NCBI GenBank assembly: GCA_964473525.1
Contig: CAYYPK010000001.1
Span: 1-64,000, forward strand
Origin: GCA-2687025 sp964473525
GTDB lineage: Bacteria; Poribacteria; WGA-4E; GCA-2687025
Length of the DNA stretch: 64,000 nucleotides
Direction: 5' to 3'
Positions within the stretch are counted from its first letter, which is position 1. Each line of letters starts with the position of its first letter. Both the position numbers and the translations under genes were made by a program. Of the stretch, positions 1 to 9,861 are shown in pieces. The notes below the pieces were generated by a model, which was given only the letters and a program-made list of their open reading frames with translations, made no database searches and was not told where the DNA came from.

Positions 1-2
1 TG

Positions 3-941
3 ATCGAGGTGGCCGCCTGCGGAGTGTGTGGCACGGACATCCACATCCACGACGACGAGTACCCAACCGTACCGCCGGTGATCATGGGACACGAACTGTC
101 GGGCGTCGTGGCGGAGATCGGCGCCGGGGCCACGCGATGCCAGGTGGGCGACCGCGTGACGAGTGAGACTTACTTCCACGTGTGCGGCGTCTGCGAACAC
201 TGCCGCGACGGTTTCCCGAACCTGTGCGCCGAGAGGAAGTCTATCGGTAGCGGCGTCCACGGCGCCTTCGCGCGGTACGTCCTCGTACCCGAGCAGAACG
301 TCCACGTTCTGCCCGAGGATCTGTCGATCGAGGCAGGCGCGCTCACGGAGCCACTCGCTTGCTGTGTTCACGCTGTCGAAATGACCAAGGTCGAGCCGAG
401 TGACATCGCCGTGATCTCCGGGCCGGGAGCCATCGGCCTGCTGACGACGCAGGTTGTCAAAGCTGCCGGGGCCACCGTAGTCGTTCTCGGCACGTCAACG
501 GACGAACTGCGCCTGGACAAGGCGCGCGAACTGGGAGCCGACCGCGTCGTGAACGTCGACGTCGCTGACGCCGCCGCCCTCGTGCGCGACCTGACAGGTG
601 GGTACGGAGCCGACATCGTCTTCGAGACGTCGGGATTCGGCGCGTCCGCAGCCACGTGCCTGGAGGCCGTCCGCCGTCGGGGACGCTACGCGCAGGTGGG
701 GCTGTTCGGCCGACCTATCGAGTGGGACCTCGAGCAGGTGTGCTACAAGGAACTCGCAGTGAGCGGCAGCAACGCCACGATACCGAGCGCGTGGCGGAAG
801 GCCCTGGCGCTCATGGCCAGCGGCAAGGTGGACACGGGCTCCCTCATCTCGGGCGCATACGCCCTGCAGGATTGGAAGGGAGCCTTCGAGGCCTTCGCCG
901 CCCGAAGCGGACTGAAGACGCTCATCGACCCAGCAGGATAG
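3..941 (+). CDS. Zinc-dependent medium-chain alcohol/polyol dehydrogenase, 5' end missing
   Basis: The window opens inside this gene. The frame is open from base 3, and the GTG at 9 falls in the conserved stretch before the catalytic zinc cysteine, so it is not the start. Visible motifs are GVCGTD and GHE (catalytic zinc), CGVCEHC followed by C (structural zinc lobe), and a Rossmann GPGAIG in the second half. This is the layout of the sorbitol/threonine dehydrogenase branch of the MDR family, which oxidises an alcohol with NAD(P)+. The C-terminus looks complete, and about 30 N-terminal residues lie outside the window. The next gene converges on it 12 nt downstream. The substrate cannot be inferred from sequence. 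Confidence 0.9.
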   Translation: MEVAACGVCGTDIHIHDDEYPTVPPVIMGHELSGVVAEIGAGATRCQVGDRVTSETYFHVCGVCEHCRDGFPNLCAERKSIGSGVHGAFARYVLVPEQNVHVLPEDLSIEAGALTEPLACCVHAVEMTKVEPSDIAVISGPGAIGLLTTQVVKAAGATVVVLGTSTDELRLDKARELGADRVVNVDVADAAALVRDLTGGYGADIVFETSGFGASAATCLEAVRRRGRYAQVGLFGRPIEWDLEQVCYKELAVSGSNATIPSAWRKALALMASGKVDTGSLISGAYALQDWKGAFEAFAARSGLKTLIDPAG

Positions 942-953
942 GCCGGGGCGTGT

Positions 954-2357
954 CTACTCAGCGTCGCGGTAAGGCCGCATGCCCGCCTCCTCCGGCTTGA
1001 AGCCGGGCGGGAACTTCGTGGCGGCGTTGTACACGGCTCGGTGCAGGCGCGCCTCGGTCAGCACGGTTCCCGACAGGTCGGCGTTCCGCAGGTCCGCCTC
1101 CGTCAGGTCCACCCATAGCACGAACGCGCCGTGCAGTCGGACGTGTCGCATACTCACGCCACGCAGCATCGTGCCGTGCAGAAACGCCGACTCCATGTTC
1201 GCGCCGTCCAGCACGGCGTCCCGAAGGCTGGCGTTGTAGAGCGTGGCTCCAGACAGATTCACGTTGTCGAGGAAGGCCCCGTCCAGATAAGCGCCTGTCA
1301 GATCGGCCTGCTGCATGTCCGATTCCTGTAGGTTCGACCCGGTGAGGTCCGCCCACTTGAGGTTCGCTTCTCCTAGCGATGAATAGGGCGCGATACGGTA
1401 CCCCGGTATCTTGTCCGGACGGACGACTCCGGGGAAGCGTGTCGAGTCGTCGTAGAGGATGCCGCGCACCTTGACGCCCTTCAGCCGCGACCCTCGCAGA
1501 TCCGTGTTGCGCAGATCGGCTCCGCGCAGGTCGGCGCCCTCAAGGTTGGTTTCGTGTAGGTCCGCCTTCCGCAGATCCACGCCTCGTAGGTCGATGCCCC
1601 TCAGATCGGCGCCTGGGCCGATGAGGCGCGCGCCTGCGGCGCCGAGGTCGAGATCCCCCGCTACGTTCGTCTTCGAGTCGTAGAGCGCGCCCTCGAATTT
1701 CGCGCGCAGGTGGTCGGCGCCCCCGAAGTCGGCGCCTCGGATGTCGGCGCCGCTGAAGTCCGCTCCCTGGATGTACGCTTCCGTGAGGTCGGCGTCGTGC
1801 AGACGCGCCTTCCCGACAAACGCCTCCCACATCAGAGCGCCGCTGAGGTTCGCCCCGTCCATCCGGGCTCCACGTAGGTCTGTCGCGTGCAGGACAGCCT
1901 TGGGCATCTTTGCGTGGGTCATGTGTGCGCGTCGGAGGTCGGCGGCAGTGAGGTACGCGTCGGTCATGTCGCACCACTCGACGCTGGCGCCGGTCAGCTC
2001 AGCGCCGTGGAAGTTCGCGCCCTCCATGATGCACCCGCGTAGCACGGCGCGGGGAAGCAGCGCGCCCTTCAGCTTGGCGTACCGGAAGTTCGCGCCGTAC
2101 AGGTATGCGTCGGCGACGAACGCGTGGTCGAGCGTCGCTCCCGCGAGGTTGGAGAACGCGAAATTGCTGCTGACGAGCGTGCAGCCGTGGAGGTCGGCGC
2201 CGCCGAAGTTCGTGTCCGAGAGGACCGCGCCGGAGAGGTTCTGGTTGCGCAGGTCCGCCCCGCCGAGGTCCGTGCCTCTCAGCGACGCGGCGTCGACTGT
2301 CTTTGGTCGATACCCGCGGCTCTCGGATCTCTGGGTCGCCACCTGCGCTTCGGCCAT
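954..2357 (-). CDS. Pentapeptide-repeat protein
   Basis: A 467-residue protein built almost entirely of A-[DN]-L-x-x pentapeptide repeats (for example LRGADLRNTDL), which fold as a right-handed quadrilateral beta-helix. Repeats run from about residue 25 to 445. Three non-repeat spacers of the form Y-[DN]-x-x-T-x-F/V interrupt or end them (near residues 230, 305 and 445), the last closing the protein with FPPGFKPEEAG. There is no signal peptide or membrane segment, so it is predicted to be cytoplasmic. Some family members mimic DNA and protect gyrase, but nothing here points to that role and no fluoroquinolone or toxin gene is nearby. The ATG start has only a weak ribosome binding site. Confidence 0.85.
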   Translation of the reverse strand: MAEAQVATQRSESRGYRPKTVDAASLRGTDLGGADLRNQNLSGAVLSDTNFGGADLHGCTLVSSNFAFSNLAGATLDHAFVADAYLYGANFRYAKLKGALLPRAVLRGCIMEGANFHGAELTGASVEWCDMTDAYLTAADLRRAHMTHAKMPKAVLHATDLRGARMDGANLSGALMWEAFVGKARLHDADLTEAYIQGADFSGADIRGADFGGADHLRAKFEGALYDSKTNVAGDLDLGAAGARLIGPGADLRGIDLRGVDLRKADLHETNLEGADLRGADLRNTDLRGSRLKGVKVRGILYDDSTRFPGVVRPDKIPGYRIAPYSSLGEANLKWADLTGSNLQESDMQQADLTGAYLDGAFLDNVNLSGATLYNASLRDAVLDGANMESAFLHGTMLRGVSMRHVRLHGAFVLWVDLTEADLRNADLSGTVLTEARLHRAVYNAATKFPPGFKPEEAGMRPYRDAE

Positions 2358-2547
2358 CCACTCGCTTCTGCGATCAACAGGTTGTCGGCCTACGCAGGCC
2401 GGGAGCCCGCGCGCGTCATGTGTCTAAACCCGATCCATGCCGTCGAGGTTCGATGGCGGGCGTCGCTGGTGCGACCCGCCGCCGTGAACTCCCTTAGGAA
2501 GTCTATCCCCCATGGCGCCCATGACCAACGTCGGCGTTGCCGCGGGC

Positions 2548-4584
2548 CTAGTCGGCGCTCACGCGTCCGGGCGTCGATCCGAGGCGCCACACGTCGAACC
2601 CACGCGAGCCGACGAACGCCATGGATACCCGCCCGTCGCGCGATCTGCGACCTGCCGACTGTACGCCATCGGAGCCCGGGCCTGCGGGCCAGTAGGCTAC
2701 GGCGAGGTCGTCCCGCGGCGCCCGGAAGTCCTGCGTCAGGCGGCCGTCGGTGTCGAACGCCAAGGGGGCGTCGGGGACGATGGTCACGGCTTGCAGCGCG
2801 TGTGGCTCCTTGCTCGACCATCGGTAGCTGGGGTTAGCGAACACGACGATGCGCGATTCGCCGGCGCGAAGGGTTGCGTCGGCCCACCGCCCATGTCCAT
2901 CCCTATGCGCGATCTCGCCGGTCTGCGCGACGACGCCAGCTGCCACGTCCCATACCTCGACAGCGCCCCCCGTTTGCAGCACCACGGCTCCGGCGTCCTC
3001 TGCCACGTGCATGATCCATGGCGGGGGCCCGCCCGCTGCCCCGAACGTCCACGGTCCTTGCGCGTTCCGCGTATCCCACACGGTGACGCGTCCGCCACCG
3101 GTCGTGGCGGCAAGGGCTCGCCCCCGCGGGCTCAGGCACACGCGCATTGCATTGGCGTGCGTGCGCGGGTCGGGGACGTACGCCCCCGCCAAGCGACACT
3201 CCTCGAGATCCCACACGTTTACCGTTCCCTTCGCGTCGACATCGGCAAAGCGCGTCAGATCCTGCGTGTACGACCCGCTGCGTCGCCCCAGGTCCATGGC
3301 GAACGTCCGCCGGACTTCGCCGGACGCGGCGTCGCAGACCGCCACAAGTCCACTGTCACGGACGATTCGGAGCTCGGCGCCATCCGCGGTGAACGCAGTA
3401 AGAACGCGCCATGGGGCGCGAGTCTGCCCTCTGCGGGGTACGGGCCCCTTGGGTGGTGGGAACGCAGCCACACGCGCGCCGCGTTCGATGTCCCACAACG
3501 TGACCGCGCCGTTGCCGTGGGTCGTGAGGGCCCGCGTTCCGCTTGCGTTCACCCGAGGGTTTCCGCCCCAGGCGTATCTGCCCTTCCCACGCCGGGTCGG
3601 CGGAGGGGCGCTGTCGGGCCACAGCTCGATGCCGGGAGACGCTGCGGCGAACAACGCGGCGTCGTGACGCAGCGCGACCGCTGCCGCGCCATCTCCATGC
3701 ATCCGATGGACCTCGCTGGGTGGGTCCACGCTGACATCCCACAGGACGGCACGACCCGTGAGACTCGCGACGGCCACGACGTTTTGGTCGCGGCTGACCG
3801 CAACCGACGTGACCGGGCCGTCCACTGCGGGAAAGCTGTGGGTCCGTCTGCCCTCGGCGAGATCCCAGATAGTGACTCCGCCAGCGCCATCGCCCGTCAC
3901 CATCGCGCGACCGGTGGCGTCGAAGACGAGCGCCCGGACTCGCCGCTTGTACCCGCCGTAGACGTCGAGTTCGCCGCCCGAGGCGACGTCCCATGTCCGC
4001 ACGCGGTGGTGTTTGGCGCCTGCGGCGGCGAGCAACTCGCCGTCCGGCGTAATTGCCACGCATCCCGCCACCGGGTCAGCCTTCACGCCGACAAGCCGCT
4101 CACGCGTCGTCACGTCCCACACCTCGACTCGGCCTCCGCCGACCGCGCACGCCACCCGACTCCCGTCCTGACTGAGCGCGACAGCGTTGGCCTCGGGCTG
4201 ACGGCCGCCGCGGCGTTCTACGGCAATGAGCTCCGCTCCGGTCGCCGCGTCCCAGACCCTCGCGACAGTGGGACTCGCGCCGGCGATCCGCGAGCCATCG
4301 GCGCTGGCAGTGTGGACGACGATGCCACCGACGTCCGCCGCAAGCGCGCGCGCTACGCGCTTCGTCACTGGATCCCAGAACACGAAGCCTGGCCTGTCTG
4401 TATCGTCCCAATGCCCGTCGATCGCGAGCAGGAGCCCCGTGTCGCCGACGAAGTCTACGTCGCGCACGGCGCCCAGATCCCACCGTATGGACGCTTGAAG
4501 CGACCAGTCGGCTGGCGCGCAGTGGGCGGCCGCGGTGAAGAGACCGGCGACGAGCAGCGACCCGACCCAGAACACACGTGACAT
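2548..4584 (-). CDS. Secreted WD40-repeat beta-propeller protein, paralogue 1
   Basis: The start at 4584 is chosen over an upstream one at 4677 because it begins a typical signal peptide (MSRVFWVGSLLVAGLF...AHC) and is preceded by GGAGG at 6-nt spacing. The protein has about 678 residues with many WD-type blades: repeated VWD or IWD endings such as ARVWDAATG, VEVWDVTTRE and VTIWDLAEG. It lacks a clean lipobox, unlike its two downstream paralogues. The N-terminal W-x-L-x-x-S-I-x-W and the order of blades match those at 5645-7666 and 7718-9745, so this is a tandem triplication. It is probably an exported interaction scaffold; the partner is unknown. Confidence 0.85.
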   Translation of the reverse strand: MSRVFWVGSLLVAGLFTAAAHCAPADWSLQASIRWDLGAVRDVDFVGDTGLLLAIDGHWDDTDRPGFVFWDPVTKRVARALAADVGGIVVHTASADGSRIAGASPTVARVWDAATGAELIAVERRGGRQPEANAVALSQDGSRVACAVGGGRVEVWDVTTRERLVGVKADPVAGCVAITPDGELLAAAGAKHHRVRTWDVASGGELDVYGGYKRRVRALVFDATGRAMVTGDGAGGVTIWDLAEGRRTHSFPAVDGPVTSVAVSRDQNVVAVASLTGRAVLWDVSVDPPSEVHRMHGDGAAAVALRHDAALFAAASPGIELWPDSAPPPTRRGKGRYAWGGNPRVNASGTRALTTHGNGAVTLWDIERGARVAAFPPPKGPVPRRGQTRAPWRVLTAFTADGAELRIVRDSGLVAVCDAASGEVRRTFAMDLGRRSGSYTQDLTRFADVDAKGTVNVWDLEECRLAGAYVPDPRTHANAMRVCLSPRGRALAATTGGGRVTVWDTRNAQGPWTFGAAGGPPPWIMHVAEDAGAVVLQTGGAVEVWDVAAGVVAQTGEIAHRDGHGRWADATLRAGESRIVVFANPSYRWSSKEPHALQAVTIVPDAPLAFDTDGRLTQDFRAPRDDLAVAYWPAGPGSDGVQSAGRRSRDGRVSMAFVGSRGFDVWRLGSTPGRVSAD

Positions 4585-4686
4585 GCTGGTCCTCCGAGAC
4601 CGCCAGCGACGGGCGTGGCGAGGGGGCGAGGAGAGCTCCTCGCTCGCGCGTCGGCCAGAGTCGGCTACGCGTACCACTGATGGACG

Positions 4687-5469
4687 CTAGCGCCGCAACT
4701 CCGCCCACACAGTGGCGAGCTTGCCTCGTGGCTGCACAGAGAGGATGCGTTCGACGAACTCCATCGCCTCGGCGTCCGACGGCTGCTGTCCATCGTTGCG
4801 GAACGAGATCATCTCGATGCGGGGGTACTTGACAGGGTCGGTCTCGCGGATGCTGAGCTCGACCCAGTTGTCGCCGACCTCGAGCGGCGGATCAATCGCG
4901 CTGTCTGGCCCCCTCGGCGCGTCTATCGTGGCCTTGTGGTTCAGCCAGAACCACGGAATCTCATCGCCCGCGCTGGTCAGGAGCGAATCGACACCGTTAG
5001 CGGATTCCGGGAACAGCAGGTTGTTCTTCGAGCCGCCTGGGTCGTTCCACAGCAGATCCTGCGCTCCGCGCTGGTCGGGCGTCCAGTTGCTCCCATCGGC
5101 GCTCATGCGGAAGAACATCGAGTTGGCGAGGTTGCCCGTGAAGAGCGCCTCGGGCTCCATCATGCGAGCCCACGCAATCCACTGCTTCCCGTTCGAGGTT
5201 CCCTCGCCAGCCTCGACCTTCACCGGCAGCTTGATCGTCAGATGCGGTCCACCATCCGCTGGACGGACTCCCAGTCCCCCAAACACCCTTCCGAACAGGG
5301 AGCCCTCTTCATCCGTCTCGGTCCAGGTAGCGCCGCCGACGTCCTTGCCGAACTTGCTCTTCGCCTCAACGAAGTCCGACACGAGCGTGTAGATCACCTG
5401 ATCGGCCATCGCGGCGCCGCTCGCGGCGAACAGTGTCAGCGCACAGATGATGTGATGCGCGCCCTTCAT
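4687..5469 (-). CDS. Secreted protein of unknown function with the C-terminal GKLAT-W tag
   Basis: The start is set at 5469, where MKGAHHIICALTLFAASG begins a clear Sec signal peptide ending AMA and where AGGAGG precedes the ATG. An earlier ATG at 5490 would add seven polar residues. The mature part of about 240 residues resembles beta-rich, jelly-roll-type extracellular domains, with a K-Q-W-I-A-W-A core, but I do not recognise the family. The last 16 residues, VQPRGKLATVWAELRR, match a tag found at the C-terminus of five other secreted proteins in this window. It lies between two WD40 paralogues transcribed in the same direction. Confidence 0.75.
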   Translation of the reverse strand: MKGAHHIICALTLFAASGAAMADQVIYTLVSDFVEAKSKFGKDVGGATWTETDEEGSLFGRVFGGLGVRPADGGPHLTIKLPVKVEAGEGTSNGKQWIAWARMMEPEALFTGNLANSMFFRMSADGSNWTPDQRGAQDLLWNDPGGSKNNLLFPESANGVDSLLTSAGDEIPWFWLNHKATIDAPRGPDSAIDPPLEVGDNWVELSIRETDPVKYPRIEMISFRNDGQQPSDAEAMEFVERILSVQPRGKLATVWAELRR

Positions 5470-5644
5470 GCGCTGCTCCTCCTGGTTCATGCCCTGGAAT
5501 CCGGTCGGTTCTTCGGTTTGCTGCGTCCACGGTCTGATGGAGGCGCCAGGGCGGTGGCGCCGCAGGCGCGGTGCGTGCGTAGCGCCATCGTAACACCCTA
5601 CCCACTGGCGCCCCGCCCTGCAACGTGCATTCGGGCCACGCGCG

Positions 5645-7666
5645 CTAGGGGCGTACCCACACGTCGAGCCCGGCCGAGGAGACGCGCACGATCGTCGTGC
5701 CGTCCCGGGAAAGGAGCTGCCGCCGTTCTGTGTAGCGGCGGGGGCCGAGCGACAGCGCGTCGACGTCGCCGTACGCCCCCTCGCCTGAGACGAGCCGGCC
5801 GTCGCCGGTCATGCCGAAGGGGCCGCCCTTCGGCGCGGTCACGGCGCGCAGAGCGAGCGGATCCGCGGCTGACCACATCCAACCGACGCCATCCGCCCCA
5901 AGCATCGCGACCACCGACTCATCTTGGGTCCGCAACCAACGCACTGCGGTACCGTGCTCTCCGGCACCGTCTCCCGGCGGCGCCAGGCGCGTCGACGCGC
6001 CTGTAGCCGCGTCCCACGCGATCACTACGCCATCCCCGGGCGTGATGAGAACCACCCCTTCGTCGCTGACGTGGGCGATGCCTGGTGGTCGCCACGACGC
6101 GTGTTGGAAGGTCTGGAGGGCCGTCGCCGACTCAGTGTTCCATGCGTGCACCACGCCTTCGGCCGCGACCGCCGCGACCGTCTTGCCCCCGGGGCTGATG
6201 GCAATCTGGAAGACCGGCCCCGCCGGCAGGCCGTACGCGGTCAGCCGTTCGCCGCTGCGCAGGTTCCACAGGGCGATGTCGTCTCGGCCGCGCGTTGCCA
6301 TCCAGCGCAGGTCGGACGTCACGGCCGGGAGCGCGTAGCTGCCCGGGCCTACTGAATACCGATGGAGTGGCGCTCCTGATGTGGCGTCGAACAGGCTCGC
6401 GTCGCTGCCTCGCTGCGACATCAGCACGAGGCTACTGTCCTGGCTGAATGTCGCGGTCTGGTGGCTGCCGCGCGCCGCGCCTAGCAGAAGCCGGGCGACG
6501 TAGGTCCGGCCTTCCAGATTCCACAGGTCGGCGGTTCCGTCGCGCGCGCCCGTGACGGCGCGCCTTCCATCGGGGCTGACGCCCAGAAGCGCCCTGTCGC
6601 TGTCCTGCTCCAAGGGGAAAAGGGCGCTACTCCTACGCTCCAGATCCCACACGCGCACGGTGTTCTCCGAGGTCGCCAGTCGAGACCCATCGGGGCTGAG
6701 TGAGAGGGAGTAGATTGGCCGGCGCCCGTGGTTGTGGCGACGCAACGGATCCCCGCTCTCGAGGTTCCATATGACCGCCTCCGAGCTCTGCGACCCCGTG
6801 GCCAGCAGTCGGTCCTCGCGGCCCAGCGCCAGGGAGCGGATCGCGGCTGAGGAGCCGCCGAAGTCGCGGATCATCTCGCCGCTGGCGACGTCCCAGAGCC
6901 TGGCCGTCCCGTCGTTCGATCCCGTGATAATGCGGCGCCCATCCGCCGTGAACAGGATGGCGCGGACAGCGCCCTCGTGACCGCTGTACACCGCGAGTGG
7001 CCTGCCCGACTCCACGTCCCACGTCTGGACGCCGAAGCGCGCGCCACCGGGAGCCGCGACCGCCTCGCCGTCGGGCGTGAGAGCCACGGACCCCGGCCCG
7101 GGGTGGCCCTGCATCTCCCGCACGAGCTTTCCCGTGGCGACGTCCCACACCGAGACGACGCCGGTGTTGCCCGGTCTTGTGGCAACCCTCGTGCCGTCCG
7201 CGTTAAGCGCGAAGCCGTTCGGGCCAGCGTACGAGGCCTGGATCGCGGCGACCGTGGTTCCGGTCGCGACATCGAGTACGCGGCCACCGACGGCGACGCG
7301 CCGCCCGTCGGCGCTCATAGTCGCCCACCGGCCCCCCGTGTCAACGGGAGCAGATCTTGCGACGCGCCCAGTATCCACGTCCCACAGGCGTATGGCGCCG
7401 CCGTAGAGAACCACGAGCAGGCCCGATTGCGGGTGAAACCCCGCGACGTTGGCGTTGCGGGCGCTCCACATGATCGACCCGCGGAGCTCCCAGCGCGCAA
7501 GGTCCACGTCGCCGGCAATCGGCGTGTGTGACGCCGTCATCTCGACGCGGCCCGCGCAGCCCGTAAGCGCCAAGCAGCACGCCGCTGCCACGCCAGCGGC
7601 GCGCAGTAGCCACCCAGTCGCGGCGCGTGCGGCCATCGGGGGCGTCCTGTCGTGCGAGGCTCGCAT
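5645..7666 (-). CDS. WD40-repeat lipoprotein, paralogue 2
   Basis: About 673 residues. Several in-frame ATGs exist upstream; 7666 is preferred because GGAGG lies 8 nt before it, with 7636 as an alternative. A hydrophobic segment ends in LALTGC, a lipobox, so the protein is probably anchored to a membrane by acylated cysteine. The rest is WD40 blades, including textbook ones (GHEGAVRAILFTADGRR ... ARLWDVASG). The sequence after the lipobox (W-E-L-R-G-S-I-M-W-S-A) is shared almost exactly with the protein at 7718-9745. It is probably a surface or periplasmic scaffold. It lacks the GKLAT-W tag. Confidence 0.85.
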   Translation of the reverse strand: MRASHDRTPPMAARAATGWLLRAAGVAAACCLALTGCAGRVEMTASHTPIAGDVDLARWELRGSIMWSARNANVAGFHPQSGLLVVLYGGAIRLWDVDTGRVARSAPVDTGGRWATMSADGRRVAVGGRVLDVATGTTVAAIQASYAGPNGFALNADGTRVATRPGNTGVVSVWDVATGKLVREMQGHPGPGSVALTPDGEAVAAPGGARFGVQTWDVESGRPLAVYSGHEGAVRAILFTADGRRIITGSNDGTARLWDVASGEMIRDFGGSSAAIRSLALGREDRLLATGSQSSEAVIWNLESGDPLRRHNHGRRPIYSLSLSPDGSRLATSENTVRVWDLERRSSALFPLEQDSDRALLGVSPDGRRAVTGARDGTADLWNLEGRTYVARLLLGAARGSHQTATFSQDSSLVLMSQRGSDASLFDATSGAPLHRYSVGPGSYALPAVTSDLRWMATRGRDDIALWNLRSGERLTAYGLPAGPVFQIAISPGGKTVAAVAAEGVVHAWNTESATALQTFQHASWRPPGIAHVSDEGVVLITPGDGVVIAWDAATGASTRLAPPGDGAGEHGTAVRWLRTQDESVVAMLGADGVGWMWSAADPLALRAVTAPKGGPFGMTGDGRLVSGEGAYGDVDALSLGPRRYTERRQLLSRDGTTIVRVSSAGLDVWVRP

Positions 7667-7717
7667 CGGCGCGCCCTCCATGGTTCGCGACCGCCCACCC
7701 AAGCCGCTGCTTCTGGG

Positions 7718-9745
7718 CTACGGGGTCGCTCGCCATACGTCGAGACCTGGCCCGCGTATCGGGCCTGCGCCACGGACGAGGACGATCCCGTGTGGCGCCG
7801 TTGCTAAAGCCGTCGGGTGCGGGCCGTACGCCTCCATCGCCGATAGCGAGAACGCCTCAACGTCGCTGTCTAGCCCCGTGTGGCTCCGGACCATACGCCC
7901 GTCACTTCTGAAGCCGGCTGGCCCGTTCGGAGCCACGGTCGTAGCTGCGAGACGCGTCGGACGCGAACGCGACCACACGTACGCCTCGCCAGCGACCGAG
8001 ATAATCGCCACGTGCTCGCCCTCGCCTGCTGTGAGCGTCCTCCGGTACCCTCGCTGGGGGTCGCCGTGGGTGAAGGACACTCGTTCAGCGGCCGCGCCTG
8101 CGGCGACATCCCAGAGCGTGAGTTCGTCACCTGACTGCCCGATGAGCCAGGCGCCGTCGTCGCTCACATGGACTAGGCTCCCCACGCGCGCGTCGTCGGG
8201 GATCACCGCAGTGGGCGTTGTGCTCGATGTCCGCCACACGTGGATGACGCCGCCCGCGTGCGCCGCGATCGAAGTGCCATGCGGGCCGAGCGTCGCCCGG
8301 TAGATGCTCTCGACCCCGGCGAGATAGCGCCCTATGCGGACGCCCGTCGCCGTGTTCCACAGCGACACGGTGGCCCTGGCGCCGCCTGCGGCTGTCGCCA
8401 TCGTCCTCAGGTCGGGCGTCACGGTGGGCCATGCGCCGGCCGCGGGGTCTACATCGAACGCCAACCTGACAGAACCGTCGCGGGAGTCGTACAACGCCGC
8501 CGAGCCATCGCGATGGTAGACGAGGAACGACCGGCTGTCCGCGCTGAACCTACAGAACGGGCGCGCATCCGACCCGACAGGCGGGGCGAACGCGCGTATC
8601 CACCCGCCTCCGAGCGTGTCCCAAAGCATCAGGCGGCCTTCCTGGGACGCGGTCACGGCCCGGGAGCCGTCTGGACTGACGCGGACCAGACTCAGCCCCG
8701 TCGCGGGCGTCAGTGGGAAGGAGGTCGGCTCGCCACGGGCGACGTCCCACACGCGCACGCCCTGACTGTCCGTCGCCAGGAGGGACGCGTCGGGCGACAG
8801 CGCGAGCGAATACACCGGCGCACGCCCATGTTTGAGTCGCGCGATCTCCGCGCCTGTCGCTACGTTCCACAGGATGACGCGGGAGTCGTCCGCCCCTGCC
8901 GCCACGACACGTTCGGCGCCGTCAAGCGCCAACGACCTCACGTTCGCGCTGTGGCCCTGGAAGACGCGTATCACCGCAGCCGTCTTTACGTCCCACAGCC
9001 TGACGGTGGTGTCGTTCGAGGCGGTGAGCATCCGCCGTCCGTGCGCCGTGAACTTGATAGCGCGGACGGCGTCCGTGTGGCCGGCGTACACGCTAAGGGG
9101 TTCGCCAGTTCCGACATCCCAGGTCTGTACGCCGACCCCGGTCGCGGCGTCGCGTCGGCGCATGGGAGCCGCGACGACGCGGCCGTCCTGCGTGATCGCC
9201 ACGCTGCCCGGTCCCCCGCCGCACTCGATTCTGCGCTGTAGCACCCGGAGCCGCGCGTCCCACACGGAGAGGGCGCCTCTGCCGTGGCGCATCACGAGCG
9301 TCCTGCCGTCGCCACTAAGGGCGAGCCCGTTTGGCCCGGCGGCCTGCGCGGCGACAGACATCACGACAGCCCCTGTCCGCGCGTCGAACACGGTCGTCCG
9401 CCCCGACGAAACGGCAATGCGACGACCGTTGGCGCTCCTCGTTACCCACCCGCTCCTGCCGGCCTCGTCGCCACGCGCCACCCGACGGAGGTAGGCGGTA
9501 TTGGGATGCCAGAAGTTCACGCCGGCCCCATCCACCGTTACCAAGGAGTCAGTCTCCCGCCCGAATCCCACGAGCCTACCCGCGGGCGCGCTCCACATGA
9601 TGGAGCCGCGCGGCTCCCAGCCTCGGCCTGGCGTTCCCCACAGCGCGGCGTGAGGCCCGAGCGGCGCCGCGTGGCGTCCGCACCCCACCAGCGCAACGGC
9701 GCCTGCCAGCAGAACGCAGAGATGTAGGCGAGTGGGGTGGCTCAC
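7718..9745 (-). CDS. WD40-repeat lipoprotein, paralogue 3
   Basis: 675 residues, GTG start; no strong ribosome binding site is visible, but the predicted N-terminus MSHPTRLHLCVLLAGAVALVGC is a good lipoprotein signal with lipobox LVGC. Blades include GHTDAVRAIKFTAHGRR ... VRLWDVKTA and GHSANVRSLALDGAER ... VILWNVATG. The gene is separated by only 51 nt from the paralogue downstream and shares its EPRGSIMWSA-type opening, indicating recent tandem duplication. The first part of the propeller has degenerate blades. No catalytic domain is visible. Confidence 0.85.
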   Translation of the reverse strand: MSHPTRLHLCVLLAGAVALVGCGRHAAPLGPHAALWGTPGRGWEPRGSIMWSAPAGRLVGFGRETDSLVTVDGAGVNFWHPNTAYLRRVARGDEAGRSGWVTRSANGRRIAVSSGRTTVFDARTGAVVMSVAAQAAGPNGLALSGDGRTLVMRHGRGALSVWDARLRVLQRRIECGGGPGSVAITQDGRVVAAPMRRRDAATGVGVQTWDVGTGEPLSVYAGHTDAVRAIKFTAHGRRMLTASNDTTVRLWDVKTAAVIRVFQGHSANVRSLALDGAERVVAAGADDSRVILWNVATGAEIARLKHGRAPVYSLALSPDASLLATDSQGVRVWDVARGEPTSFPLTPATGLSLVRVSPDGSRAVTASQEGRLMLWDTLGGGWIRAFAPPVGSDARPFCRFSADSRSFLVYHRDGSAALYDSRDGSVRLAFDVDPAAGAWPTVTPDLRTMATAAGGARATVSLWNTATGVRIGRYLAGVESIYRATLGPHGTSIAAHAGGVIHVWRTSSTTPTAVIPDDARVGSLVHVSDDGAWLIGQSGDELTLWDVAAGAAAERVSFTHGDPQRGYRRTLTAGEGEHVAIISVAGEAYVWSRSRPTRLAATTVAPNGPAGFRSDGRMVRSHTGLDSDVEAFSLSAMEAYGPHPTALATAPHGIVLVRGAGPIRGPGLDVWRATP

Positions 9746-9861
9746 TGCGGGGAACTCGTCTCACAGTAGGGAGCTGTCGGGCACGGCAGCGTGCCTGAGT
9801 CTACCATACTGATATAGGCGTGGCACGCCGCGACGCCACGCGAACGACCATCGTGGGCGCC

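Noticed and set aside
2512..4581. Long plus-strand open frame of 689 codons opposite the first WD40 gene
   Set aside because: Antisense of a well-supported propeller gene; its translation is Arg/Gly/Pro-rich with no domain, as expected for GC-rich shadow frames.
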